Part shown: positions 9,149 to 17,488 of the stretch, in pieces
How positions within the stretch are numbered: the first letter of the stretch is position 1
Layout of the letters: each line of letters begins with the position of its first letter
Assembly: GCF_019923745.1 (NCBI RefSeq)
Contig: NZ_JAANOG010000003.1
Location: 62,001-126,000, forward strand
Source: Aquirufa aurantiipilula
Lineage (GTDB): Bacteria > Bacteroidota > Bacteroidia > Cytophagales > Spirosomataceae
Reading direction: 5' to 3'
DNA: 64,000 nt
Notes under the pieces: model-generated
What the model was told of the DNA's origin: nothing
Database searches by the model: none
Seen by the model: the letters and a program-made list of their open reading frames with translations, nothing else
Translations under genes and position numbers: made by a program

Positions 9149-9805
9149 TTAGGGATGTTTTTGAATAAACTCATGAATTTGCTTCACGAAAAGTTGGTAT
9201 CCTTTTTCATTTAAATGCAAACGATCCTCCACAAACACATCATCCATTAAACTACCATCTGCCCGAAAAAAGGGGCTTTGCATATCGATATAAAAACGTC
9301 CTTTTTCTTTGGAAACAATTTGCTGAATTCGGGCATTTAAATCTTTTTGCTTATCCAACATGGCAATACGAGCTAAACTAGGTCTAGCTGCAATAAATAC
9401 CAGTTTTGTGTTGGGTAATTTTTCTCTCAACCTTCTAGAAAAATCGACGAATTCTTGAGCAATAAACTCGGGACTCTGTCCTTTAGCCAAATCATTATCT
9501 CCCTCGTACATAAAAACCCAGGCCGGTTGGTATTTCAATACCATGCGATCAAAGTAATACAAAGCTTCTTCTAAGGTAGATCCACCAAAACCACGGTTAA
9601 TGGAAGGATAGGCTGCCATATCACGGTCAAATGTTTTCCAAAGTCTAAAACTAGAGCTCCCGAAAAATAAGCGAAGATTTTTAGCAGGCATAGACAATGA
9701 ATCTTGGGATTCATAAGCCTTAATCTCTTTTTCAAATTTGTTGATTTGTGCAAAAATGCTGGTGCTGATAAGTAGCAAGCAAGCCAGCAATATGTGTTTT
9801 TTCAT
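9149..9805 (-). CDS. Secreted SGNH/GDSL-family hydrolase
   Basis: A 218-residue protein with signal peptide MKKHILLACLLLISTSIFAQ. SGNH blocks are visible: block I FFGSSSFRLW (nucleophile S51 or its neighbour, with GSSS replacing GDS), block II GFGGST at 72-77, block III YEGDNDL around 100-106, and block V DRLHLNEKGY with D194 and H197. This is an esterase or acetylhydrolase fold, likely acting on acylated glycans in the periplasm (inference). It is separated by 2 nt from the Gfo/Idh/MocA dehydrogenase. Confidence 0.88.
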   Translation of the reverse strand: MKKHILLACLLLISTSIFAQINKFEKEIKAYESQDSLSMPAKNLRLFFGSSSFRLWKTFDRDMAAYPSINRGFGGSTLEEALYYFDRMVLKYQPAWVFMYEGDNDLAKGQSPEFIAQEFVDFSRRLREKLPNTKLVFIAARPSLARIAMLDKQKDLNARIQQIVSKEKGRFYIDMQSPFFRADGSLMDDVFVEDRLHLNEKGYQLFVKQIHEFIQKHP

Positions 9806-9807
9806 GC

Positions 9808-10800
9808 CTATTCGTTAGGATAGACTAAGCCTATCTGTTTTCTAATTTCATCTAATAATGCCATTAACTCTTGACTAAACTGATGCGTCATCCATTTGTT
9901 TTCTTGTCGACCCGCACGTAAATCAGCCTGAACTGCTTCTGCTTCATACGAATACCCCCAGCCCTTGCGTTCACATTCAAATTCTTCTACTTCACCCGAC
10001 TCTAATGTCAAAGTAATACCAAATGTCTCATGGAAACGAGAATGCATCAATATTTTACCTTGACTACCATAAATAGTACAAGTGGTATCCGTCTGAGCCG
10101 CTAAAGTAGAAAACAAGGTAGCCGTGGCTCCGCTTTCATAGCTTGTGGCTATGGAACAATTCATGTCCACTCCTGTAGGAGCCATGGTTCCCGTCGCTAG
10201 CAAGGTTTTGGGCTGGCCTAAAAGCAATTTAGATATAAATAATGGATAAATTCCGATGTCCATCAAAGACCCCCCTGTTAAAACGGGGTTGAATAAACGA
10301 CTCTCCACATCGTATTCTGCTTTGAAGCCAAAGTCAGCGGCCACATGTCGGATTTGGCCAATTTTTCCGGATTCAATAATTTCCAAAACTTTTGCTACTG
10401 ATGGATGAAATCTAGTCCATAATGCCTCCATTAAAAACAAGTTCTTTTCCTTTGCTTTTTGAATCATTTCAGCCACTTGGCGGCCATTCACAGCAAATGC
10501 TTTTTCACACAAAACGGGGATTCCAGCTTCTAGACACAATAATGTATGGGTATGATGTAAACCATGAGGTGAGGCCACATACACCACATCGATCAATCCA
10601 CTCGAAAGCATTTCTTCATAGGAACCAAATGCCTTTGAACCAGGATAATGGGATGCGAATTCTTCTGCGCGGTGGATATCTCTTGAGGCCACAGCACTTA
10701 GTTGGGCATCTGGCACAAATGCTAAATCATCGGCAAATTTACGCGCGATTTTTCCGCAGGCGAGTATTCCCCAACGGATGGAATTTCCAGGATTAATCAT
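9808..10800 (-). CDS. Gfo/Idh/MocA-family NAD(P)-dependent oxidoreductase
   Basis: A 330-residue dehydrogenase. The N-terminal Rossmann fold begins IRWGILACGKIARKFADDL, VYVASPHGLHHTHTLLCLEAG is the second nucleotide-binding segment, and the family Lys is K100 in LCEKAFAVNG (EKA rather than the common EKP). The C-terminal domain contains GGSLMDIGIYPLFISKLLLG, as in dihydrodiol/xylose dehydrogenase-like members. The substrate is probably a sugar or cyclitol. It is the fifth gene of the seven-gene unit. Confidence 0.9.
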   Translation of the reverse strand: MINPGNSIRWGILACGKIARKFADDLAFVPDAQLSAVASRDIHRAEEFASHYPGSKAFGSYEEMLSSGLIDVVYVASPHGLHHTHTLLCLEAGIPVLCEKAFAVNGRQVAEMIQKAKEKNLFLMEALWTRFHPSVAKVLEIIESGKIGQIRHVAADFGFKAEYDVESRLFNPVLTGGSLMDIGIYPLFISKLLLGQPKTLLATGTMAPTGVDMNCSIATSYESGATATLFSTLAAQTDTTCTIYGSQGKILMHSRFHETFGITLTLESGEVEEFECERKGWGYSYEAEAVQADLRAGRQENKWMTHQFSQELMALLDEIRKQIGLVYPNE

Positions 10801-10809
10801 TTTCTTCTA

Positions 10810-11895
10810 TTAAATAGAGTTCAAGGTTTGTATCAATGCCTCCACCTGTTCACTTGAAACGGCAGGGAAATTAGCAATTCTTATTTGTGTTTCCTTCATT
10901 TTGCCATATCCAGCACCCACAATCATACCCGAGGCATCTTTTACTTTTTGAATGACAGTACCTGCTGCTTCTTGACAATTCAATACGACAACAGTCTGAG
11001 AACGATGTGATTCATTCTCTACAAAAGCTTCAAAGCGATCGGATTTTTTCGCAAAATCATACAATGCCTTGGCCTTGCGGTCGGTTTCTTTGCGGATTTG
11101 ATCAACACCTATTCGGTTAAAATCCTCAGCTACTTTACCTAAAACATAGATTCCCATCACATTGGGGGTCTCTGGTGTTTCAAACTTCTTGTAATTCTCC
11201 CAAAGACTAGGTAATGAATGGTAAGTTCCAATCACGCCCTCGTGCTTTTTCATTCTTTCTGCTTTCTCCAACATCGCCTCATTAGCAATCCAAACTCCTA
11301 AACCCGCTGGCATACCAAAAGCTTTTTGAACGGAGAAAAAGGCAGTATCAACGATATTAAAGTCTAAGTTGGTATAGGGCGCAGAAGAAACCATATCTAC
11401 TGCTAAAAACTTATCCTTATTCGCTTTCTTTAATTTGTGTATTTCCTGAGCACGCATTTGGACACCTGAACTTGTCTCATTAGCAGTAGCACAAATCAAC
11501 TCGGCATACTCGGGCACTTGTACATCAGAAGCATCAAAACCCTCACCAAATGGCTTATGGGCAGCATGTGCATATTTGTGAAGTTCTTGAGCAAAATCAA
11601 AAAACTTCCTAGAGAAAGAACCATTCACCAAATGAAAACACTCATGCTCCACCGTATTCATGATGATACGTTCCCAAATTTCAGTAGCAGATCCCGTGAA
11701 AAGTATGGCATTATTTTGTTTGGGTAAATTAAACAAATGCCTCAATTGCTCATCGGCATGTTGGTATATTTTCCTAAACTGAGCTGAACGATGCGAAATG
11801 GAACCGATGGACAAGCGAAATGCCTCTTCATAATGTCCTTGAACAGTAGGATAAAGTGCCGCTGGGCCAGGGGTAAAAAATACGGGCTGCATCAT
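10810..11895 (-). CDS. serC: Phosphoserine aminotransferase-like class V aminotransferase
   Basis: A 361-residue PLP enzyme of class V. It has the N-terminal FTPGPAALYP, a phosphate-binding FTGSATEIWERI, D167 in LAVDMVSSAP and the Schiff-base Lys K191 in FFSVQKAFGMPAGLG. It is most likely the 3-phosphohydroxypyruvate to phosphoserine step, because it starts 5 nt after a gene that encodes the other two enzymes of the phosphorylated serine pathway. Alanine-glyoxylate aminotransferases are the main alternative on sequence alone. Confidence 0.88.
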   Translation of the reverse strand: MMQPVFFTPGPAALYPTVQGHYEEAFRLSIGSISHRSAQFRKIYQHADEQLRHLFNLPKQNNAILFTGSATEIWERIIMNTVEHECFHLVNGSFSRKFFDFAQELHKYAHAAHKPFGEGFDASDVQVPEYAELICATANETSSGVQMRAQEIHKLKKANKDKFLAVDMVSSAPYTNLDFNIVDTAFFSVQKAFGMPAGLGVWIANEAMLEKAERMKKHEGVIGTYHSLPSLWENYKKFETPETPNVMGIYVLGKVAEDFNRIGVDQIRKETDRKAKALYDFAKKSDRFEAFVENESHRSQTVVVLNCQEAAGTVIQKVKDASGMIVGAGYGKMKETQIRIANFPAVSSEQVEALIQTLNSI

Positions 11896-11900
11896 AAATT

Positions 11901-13811
11901 TTAATAAAGCATTCTAAACTTAATGGTATTCTCAATCAATTTCAATTCATTGACTATTTCTTCTGAATATTCTTTGGCCACATCGGTAATCACGTAACCC
12001 GTTTTCTCGGTTGTTTTCAAATATTGACCAATGATGTTTACCTGATACTTAGCAAACACATTGTTTATTTGTGCCAAAATTCCCGGCATATTATGGTGAA
12101 TATGCAAAAGTCGGTGTGCATTTTCCAATGGAGGTAATTGTAATTCAGGGAAGTTAACCGACCCATAAGTGCTACCATTGTTCATAAACTGCAACAATTT
12201 TGCTGGAACAAACTCACCAATATTAGCTTGAGCCTCTTCTGTCGATCCTCCAATGTGCGGAGTCAAAATAACATTCGGCAAACCTCTTAACTCATTGATG
12301 AATTCTTCATCGTTGGTCTTGGGCTCATAAGGAAATACATCGATTGCTGCACCCCAGACTTTACCCGATTTAATGGCTTCTACTAAAGCAGGAATTTCTA
12401 CGACATGGCCTCTGGATAAATTCAAGAAAATCACATTGTCTTTCATCCAAGAAAATTCTTGCTCCCCTATGATGTTGGTATTCACTTTCCGACCATCCAC
12501 ATGCAAACTCACAAAATCAGCTAAGTTCAAAAGCTCTTTCAAACTTGAACATTTTTTGGCATTACCCAAAGCCAATTTATCTACTGTATCATAGAAATAC
12601 ACTTCCATTCCTAGAGCTTCCGCAATCACGGAAATTTGGGTTCCAATATTTCCATATCCCACTAAACCCAATTTTTTTCCACGGATCTCATAGGAATTCG
12701 TTGCCGACTTATCCCAAACACCAGCATGCATGCGGCTTGATTTCTCGAAGATATTTCGCGTGAGCATAACCATTAAACCGATGGATAATTCCACGACGGA
12801 ACGGGTGTTGGAATAGGGTGCATTGAAAACGGCAATACCCCGATTTTCGCATTCTGCTAAATCAATTTGGTTGGTTCCAATGCAGAAAGCACCTACGCAC
12901 ATTAAACGGGCTGCATTGGGATGTTCCAATACTTTTTTCGTCAAATTGGTTTTGGAACGTAAACCTAGAATGGACACATCTTTGATTTTTTCAATCAATT
13001 CAGCCTCATCTAAAGCTCCTTTTAACAATTCTACTTGAAATCCTTCTTTCTTAAATGCTTGAACAGCATGAGGATGCACGTTTTCCAAAAGAAGAACTTT
13101 GATCCTTGATTTAGGATAAGACTGAGCACGGCTCAATCCATTGATATATAAAAACTCGTCGAGGGATGGGACCACATGGTCTGCTTTCTCCACCACCACT
13201 TTACGAGACACGTTTTCTGTAAAAGCAAAAAACTTATTGGCTAAACCAGCCTCACGCAATTCGTAATCTGTGTAACCATCGCCGATAACATATACCTCAC
13301 CTTCCAATTGCAAGGATTGAAGTAAGCTTACTTTACCGCGGTCTTTCGACAATAAATTATCGTGATCATAACCCGTGATATTACCTTCGGCATCATAATT
13401 AAAGGTATTGGCAAACACATTCTCTGCTGGGATGCCTAATTCTTGAACTACGGGTACTATGAAATCCTTGAAACCACTAGACACAATGAGAATTTGCTCT
13501 GCATTTTCTAGGATAAACTCTTTGTTACGATTGAATGAATCCGAAATTTTACCTTTTAAGAAAGCGATCAATTGATCTACATGGCTGCGGTTGGCCGACA
13601 AAAGGGCTACACGATCACGCAATGAATCGGCAAAAGAATAGGAACCGGTCATCCCTTTTTCAGTAATCTCCCGAATCTTGGAGACAATCTCCTTTTGTTT
13701 CGGGTTTCCTTGTAAGGCGATATTCGCCAACTCATCTAGCCCTTCTACTTTAGTAAAAGTACTATCAAAATCAATCACAATGTGCAATGGCTCCAACTGT
13801 TTATTCGACAT
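11901..13811 (-). CDS. serA: Phosphoserine phosphatase / phosphoglycerate dehydrogenase fusion with ACT domain
   Basis: A 636-residue fusion. Residues 1-225 are an HAD phosphatase of the SerB type: VIDFDSTFT (D14, D16), IVSSGFK near 109-115, and GDGYTDYEL (D178, D182). Residues 236-560 are a D-3-phosphoglycerate dehydrogenase with the NAD motif GYGNIG at 385-390 and catalytic R467, E496 and H519. Residues about 565-636 form an ACT domain, the usual serine-sensing module. One polypeptide thus covers the first and third steps of serine synthesis, and the aminotransferase for the second step follows 5 nt later. The start overlaps the preceding alpha/beta hydrolase stop by 11 nt, which suggests translational coupling. 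Confidence 0.93.
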   Translation of the reverse strand: MSNKQLEPLHIVIDFDSTFTKVEGLDELANIALQGNPKQKEIVSKIREITEKGMTGSYSFADSLRDRVALLSANRSHVDQLIAFLKGKISDSFNRNKEFILENAEQILIVSSGFKDFIVPVVQELGIPAENVFANTFNYDAEGNITGYDHDNLLSKDRGKVSLLQSLQLEGEVYVIGDGYTDYELREAGLANKFFAFTENVSRKVVVEKADHVVPSLDEFLYINGLSRAQSYPKSRIKVLLLENVHPHAVQAFKKEGFQVELLKGALDEAELIEKIKDVSILGLRSKTNLTKKVLEHPNAARLMCVGAFCIGTNQIDLAECENRGIAVFNAPYSNTRSVVELSIGLMVMLTRNIFEKSSRMHAGVWDKSATNSYEIRGKKLGLVGYGNIGTQISVIAEALGMEVYFYDTVDKLALGNAKKCSSLKELLNLADFVSLHVDGRKVNTNIIGEQEFSWMKDNVIFLNLSRGHVVEIPALVEAIKSGKVWGAAIDVFPYEPKTNDEEFINELRGLPNVILTPHIGGSTEEAQANIGEFVPAKLLQFMNNGSTYGSVNFPELQLPPLENAHRLLHIHHNMPGILAQINNVFAKYQVNIIGQYLKTTEKTGYVITDVAKEYSEEIVNELKLIENTIKFRMLY

Positions 13812-14796
13812 AATTAATCGTTTCTTTATTCAAAAACCAATTCATTGCCCGTTGTTCCGACCACAAGGTTCCTCGGTAATCTGAGGGATAAAATCCACAA
13901 TGCCCTCCTTGAGTGGGCAATTCCAAAAAGACATTTTCCCATTGGGAAGCCAGAGATGCGGGGAGGCATTCGGGCGATAAAAATGGATCATTTTGGGCAT
14001 TCACTACCAAGGTAGGAACCTGAATCTTATCTAAAAAATACAGCGCACTATTTTGTTCATAATAGTCTTCCGCATCTTTAAAACCGTGCAATGGACCCGT
14101 AATCACATCATCAAACTCCCTCAATGTTTTGATTCTTTGCAGAATAGCTACATCGACAGCCGTGGGAAATAGCACGGCTTTTTCTTTTGCTTTAGATAGA
14201 AGAGTTTGTAAAAATCGATGAGTGTAGAGTCCATTTTCTCGTCGTGCCAACTTTCGGCTACTACTTGAAAGGTGCAAAGGTACGGAAAATGCCACAGCTT
14301 TTCGAATCAAATTTGGATGATTTTGCCCTTGTTCTCCCAACCATTTCAAGGTTAGATTACCTCCCAAACTAAAACCTGCTAAATAAATGTGTTTTGCCCC
14401 ACGGTCTACACATGCTTGAATCACATCATCCAGATCATCTGTGGCACCACTATGGTAAAATCGAAGCTTATTATTCATCTCTCCAGAGCAAGACCGAAAG
14501 TTCCAAGCCAAGGCGTTGAAACCCTGAGCGATCATGGTTTTCACCAATCCTCTGACATATTGCGCCTGACTACTTCCCTCCAAACCGTGCGAAACTATGA
14601 GTAAAGGTTTGTCAGACAAAGGTCCTTCAACATACCAATCCAAATCCACAAAGTCCTGATCGCGCAATGTCAATCTTTCTCTTTGAGGAATCAGCTTGGT
14701 AATTTTACGAAACAAGGCCGTATAGATACTTTGGGTATGTCCCTCAGGTAACCAAAAAGGGGGCTGATAGCTGGGTTCTGAATGAATTAAAGGCAA
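13801..14796 (-). CDS. YheT-family alpha/beta hydrolase
   Basis: A 331-residue hydrolase matching the YheT/ABHD1-3 group. It has PPFWLPEGHTQSIY near the N terminus, the oxyanion segment SHGLEGSSQAQY, WNFRSCSGEMN, nucleophile S143 in AGFSLGGNLTL, Asp in VVNAQNDPFLS and His in TQGGHCGFY. The start codon lies 4 nt after the stop of the SDR gene and the 3' end overlaps the serine fusion gene by 11 nt. Family members are esterases of uncertain physiological substrate. Confidence 0.92.
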   Translation of the reverse strand: MPLIHSEPSYQPPFWLPEGHTQSIYTALFRKITKLIPQRERLTLRDQDFVDLDWYVEGPLSDKPLLIVSHGLEGSSQAQYVRGLVKTMIAQGFNALAWNFRSCSGEMNNKLRFYHSGATDDLDDVIQACVDRGAKHIYLAGFSLGGNLTLKWLGEQGQNHPNLIRKAVAFSVPLHLSSSSRKLARRENGLYTHRFLQTLLSKAKEKAVLFPTAVDVAILQRIKTLREFDDVITGPLHGFKDAEDYYEQNSALYFLDKIQVPTLVVNAQNDPFLSPECLPASLASQWENVFLELPTQGGHCGFYPSDYRGTLWSEQRAMNWFLNKETINYVE

Positions 14797-14800
14797 GGCA

Positions 14801-15625
14801 TTAAATAAAAAAGTCCGGAATTAATTCATGATCACCCAAACTTGGATTGACCTTATAAATTTCAAAATCGGTGTAATTGGCCGCACGCAATACTTCTTCA
14901 TCAATGAAAAACTGTCCAGTGGTGCTGACATGATCTTGTTTGAAAATCTCATAGGCAGCATCCGCCATGATGCTCGGCTTTCTTGCCCGATCTAACATAT
15001 CTGAGTTCCCAACTGCAAATTCTATGGCCGCCGTTGCGATGATGGTTTTAGGCCAAAGGGAATTAAATGCCACTTTATTTTTGAACTCCGCTGCCATACC
15101 TAAAGTACAAAGCGACATGCCAAATTTGGCCATGGAATAAGCCACGTGGTTTTCAAACCAGCGGGCTTCAATATTTAAAGGAGGTGATAAGGTTAACACA
15201 TGTGGGTTTTTCGACTTCAACAAATGGGGCAAGCAGGCTTTGGAAGTCAAAAAGGTACCTCGAGCATTTACTTGATGCATTAAGTCGTATTTCTTCATAT
15301 CCGTCCATAGCGTCCCCGTCAAAGAAATGGCAGATGCATTATTCACTAAGATATCAATGCCTCCAAAGGTCTCCACCGCTTTTTCTACGGCTTCAAAAAC
15401 ATGATTTTCATCACGAATATCCAAGACTAAAGGTAAGGCTCGGCCACCTAAGGCCTCTATTTCCTCGGCTGCGGAAAAAACAGTGCCCGGTAATTTAGGA
15501 TGAGGCGTAGCTGTTTTGGCTGCAATAACTACGTTTGCGCCCACAGAAGCCATTTTTTTAGCAATCTCAAATCCGATACCTCGAGAAGCACCGGTAATAA
15601 AAACTGTCTTGTTGCTGAAGTCCAT
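14801..15625 (-). CDS. SDR-family oxidoreductase, HSDL2-like
   Basis: A 274-residue short-chain dehydrogenase. The cofactor motif TGASRGIG is at 11-18, VLVNNASAIS is the NNAG block, and the catalytic Tyr/Lys are in HVAYSMAKFG. The insert KTATPHPKLPGTVFSAAEEIEALGG and the ending follow HSDL2-type (hydroxysteroid dehydrogenase-like 2) SDRs. It is the first gene of the unit that carries the serine pathway and is divergent from hemA across a 104-nt gap. Its substrate is not known. Confidence 0.9.
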   Translation of the reverse strand: MDFSNKTVFITGASRGIGFEIAKKMASVGANVVIAAKTATPHPKLPGTVFSAAEEIEALGGRALPLVLDIRDENHVFEAVEKAVETFGGIDILVNNASAISLTGTLWTDMKKYDLMHQVNARGTFLTSKACLPHLLKSKNPHVLTLSPPLNIEARWFENHVAYSMAKFGMSLCTLGMAAEFKNKVAFNSLWPKTIIATAAIEFAVGNSDMLDRARKPSIMADAAYEIFKQDHVSTTGQFFIDEEVLRAANYTDFEIYKVNPSLGDHELIPDFFI

Positions 15626-15697
15626 CTTGTGTTATTTAAACTTTGTCTAATTTACTATTTTCTTGTCAAGACAGTACATAAAATAAATTTTGGTTTG

Positions 15698-15705
15698 TAC
15701 TTTTG
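15698..15705 (+). promoter_or_regulatory. Candidate -7 box of the hemA promoter
   Basis: TACTTTTG matches the TAnnTTTG consensus and ends 24 nt before the hemA ATG at 15730. It overlaps an upstream in-frame TTG, which argues that translation starts at 15730. No well-spaced TTTG -33 box is seen. Confidence 0.5.
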
Positions 15706-15729
15706 TTAATTATTTTTCAAAACCACCGA

Positions 15730-17016
15730 ATGTCAATTCCGTTTAAGTCTATAAGTATATCTCATCGCTCTGCTCCTCTCACGATTCGTGAGCAAGTGGC
15801 GTTAAATGAGGAAGAAAGTAGAGCCTTTGCTATTAAATGTAAAGACCTTTTTGGATTACAAGAAATGTTGATTGTATCTACCTGCAATCGTACAGAGGTG
15901 TATTATAATACCCCGGAAGATATATCCCACGATTTAGTTAAGAGTTTATTGATTGAAAAAGGATTGCATCAAACACAAGAATACACGCCCTATTTTCATC
16001 ATGAATCTGACGCTGAGGCCTCTTTAAGGCACTTATTTGAAGTGGCTACAGGTTTGCAATCCAAAGTGGTAGGGGATTTACAGATTCCGAATCAAATCAA
16101 AAAAGCATACCAACAATCGGCTGATTTAAATTTAGCTGGTCCATATTTGCATCGATTGATGCATACCATCTTTTATGCCAATAAGCGTGTAGCTCAAGAA
16201 ACTTCGTTCCGTGATGGAGCGGCATCCGTTTCTTATGCCACGGTAGCTTTGGCTGAAGAATTATCCCAAGCCATCGCTCAACCTAAAGTTTTGATTCTAG
16301 GATTAGGGGAAATTGGTTTGGATGTATGTAAAAACATGGAGGATAAAGATTTCGCTGAAATCACCATCATGAACCGTACCTTAGAAAAGGCGGAAAAAAT
16401 TGCCCACGATAAACCATTCCGTGTGGCTCCAATTGAAGATTTGTGGAAGGAAATTGCGCAGGCAGATATCATTATCTCTTCGGTACGAAATCAAGACCCA
16501 ATCATCACCCAAGCCGAATTAAAAAAATTATCGATATTGACTTTTAAATATTTCATTGACCTTTCGGTTCCAAGAAGTATTGAAGAAGGCATTGAAAAAA
16601 TATCAGGCGTTTTACTATATAACATTGATTCATTGAAAGAACGGGCCGACGAAGCCTTGCGCATTCGTATGGCTTCCGTACCAGATGTGCGTAGAATCAT
16701 TGATGAATCCGTGATTAGTTTCAATGATTGGTCCAAAGAAATGGAAGTTTCACCGACCATCCACAAATTGAAAAATGCGCTAGAGCAAATCCGTAAAGAA
16801 GAAATCAACCGCCATTTGAAAGGTCTTAACCCTCAAGAGGCAGAGAAATTGGAAAAAATCACGGCTAGCCTGGTACAAAAAATCATCAAACAACCTATTA
16901 TTCATTTAAAAGCCGCCTGCAAACGTGGTGAGTCAGATAGTATGGTGGATGCTTTGAACGATTTGTTCAATCTAGAAGCTTATGAGGAGGTGGATTCTAG
17001 CACTCCAAATCCATAA
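15730..17016 (+). CDS. hemA: Glutamyl-tRNA reductase
   Basis: A 428-residue enzyme reducing glutamyl-tRNA to glutamate-1-semialdehyde, the first committed step of C5 tetrapyrrole synthesis. The N terminus SISISHRSAPLTIREQ and the catalytic Cys52 in STCNRTEVYY are diagnostic. GLQSKVVGDLQIPNQIK and the Rossmann motif ILGLGEIGLDVCKNM follow, and the C-terminal helical dimerisation domain includes RRIIDESVISFNDW. I use the ATG at 15730 and not the in-frame TTG at 15703, because a TAnnTTTG box covers the latter. recX follows 6 nt after the stop. Confidence 0.96.
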   Translation: MSIPFKSISISHRSAPLTIREQVALNEEESRAFAIKCKDLFGLQEMLIVSTCNRTEVYYNTPEDISHDLVKSLLIEKGLHQTQEYTPYFHHESDAEASLRHLFEVATGLQSKVVGDLQIPNQIKKAYQQSADLNLAGPYLHRLMHTIFYANKRVAQETSFRDGAASVSYATVALAEELSQAIAQPKVLILGLGEIGLDVCKNMEDKDFAEITIMNRTLEKAEKIAHDKPFRVAPIEDLWKEIAQADIIISSVRNQDPIITQAELKKLSILTFKYFIDLSVPRSIEEGIEKISGVLLYNIDSLKERADEALRIRMASVPDVRRIIDESVISFNDWSKEMEVSPTIHKLKNALEQIRKEEINRHLKGLNPQEAEKLEKITASLVQKIIKQPIIHLKAACKRGESDSMVDALNDLFNLEAYEEVDSSTPNP

Positions 17017-17022
17017 TTTCCC

Positions 17023-17472
17023 ATGAAATCCGAGGTTTTACAGAAACTGGCTCGCTACTGTGCCTATCAGGAGCGTTGTGTTTGGGAAATACAAGTCAAA
17101 ATGGAATCCTTGGCCGTTTTACCTGAAGATCAAAAGCCCTACCTGGAATGGCTAGAGGAAAATAACTACCTTAATCAAGAACGATTTGCTAAGCTTTTTG
17201 TTCGATCCAAATTCAACCAAAAATCTTGGGGTAGAAATAAAATCAAATTTGAGCTTAAGCGATTACAAGTTAAAGACTCCCTTATTCAAAAGGCCTTAGA
17301 AGAACTCCTAGACTTACCTTATGAGGCTACTTTGGAATCCATGTTGAAGGATAAATTCCAACAAGTAAAAGATCCTAATGAGTGGAGTAAAAAACAAAAA
17401 TGTTACCAATATGCCATGAGAAAAGGCTTTGAAGCCGATTTAATTTCCATGTACATGCAACAGCTTAAATAA
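17023..17472 (+). CDS. recX: RecX-family regulatory protein
   Basis: A 149-residue protein with the three-helix repeats of RecX, an inhibitor and modulator of RecA filaments. Visible landmarks are ARYCAYQERCVWEIQVKM, WLEENNYLNQERFAKLFVRSK and the central WGRNKIKFELKRLQVKDSLI. recA itself is not in the window. The gene is almost directly after hemA and converges on the giant T9SS gene with a 16-nt gap. Confidence 0.92.
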   Translation: MKSEVLQKLARYCAYQERCVWEIQVKMESLAVLPEDQKPYLEWLEENNYLNQERFAKLFVRSKFNQKSWGRNKIKFELKRLQVKDSLIQKALEELLDLPYEATLESMLKDKFQQVKDPNEWSKKQKCYQYAMRKGFEADLISMYMQQLK

Positions 17473-17488
17473 AAACTCCAGAATCCCT

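Noticed and set aside
15703-15729. TTG start extending glutamyl-tRNA reductase by nine residues
   Set aside because: The codon overlaps a TAnnTTTG promoter box and the family N terminus begins at the ATG 15730.
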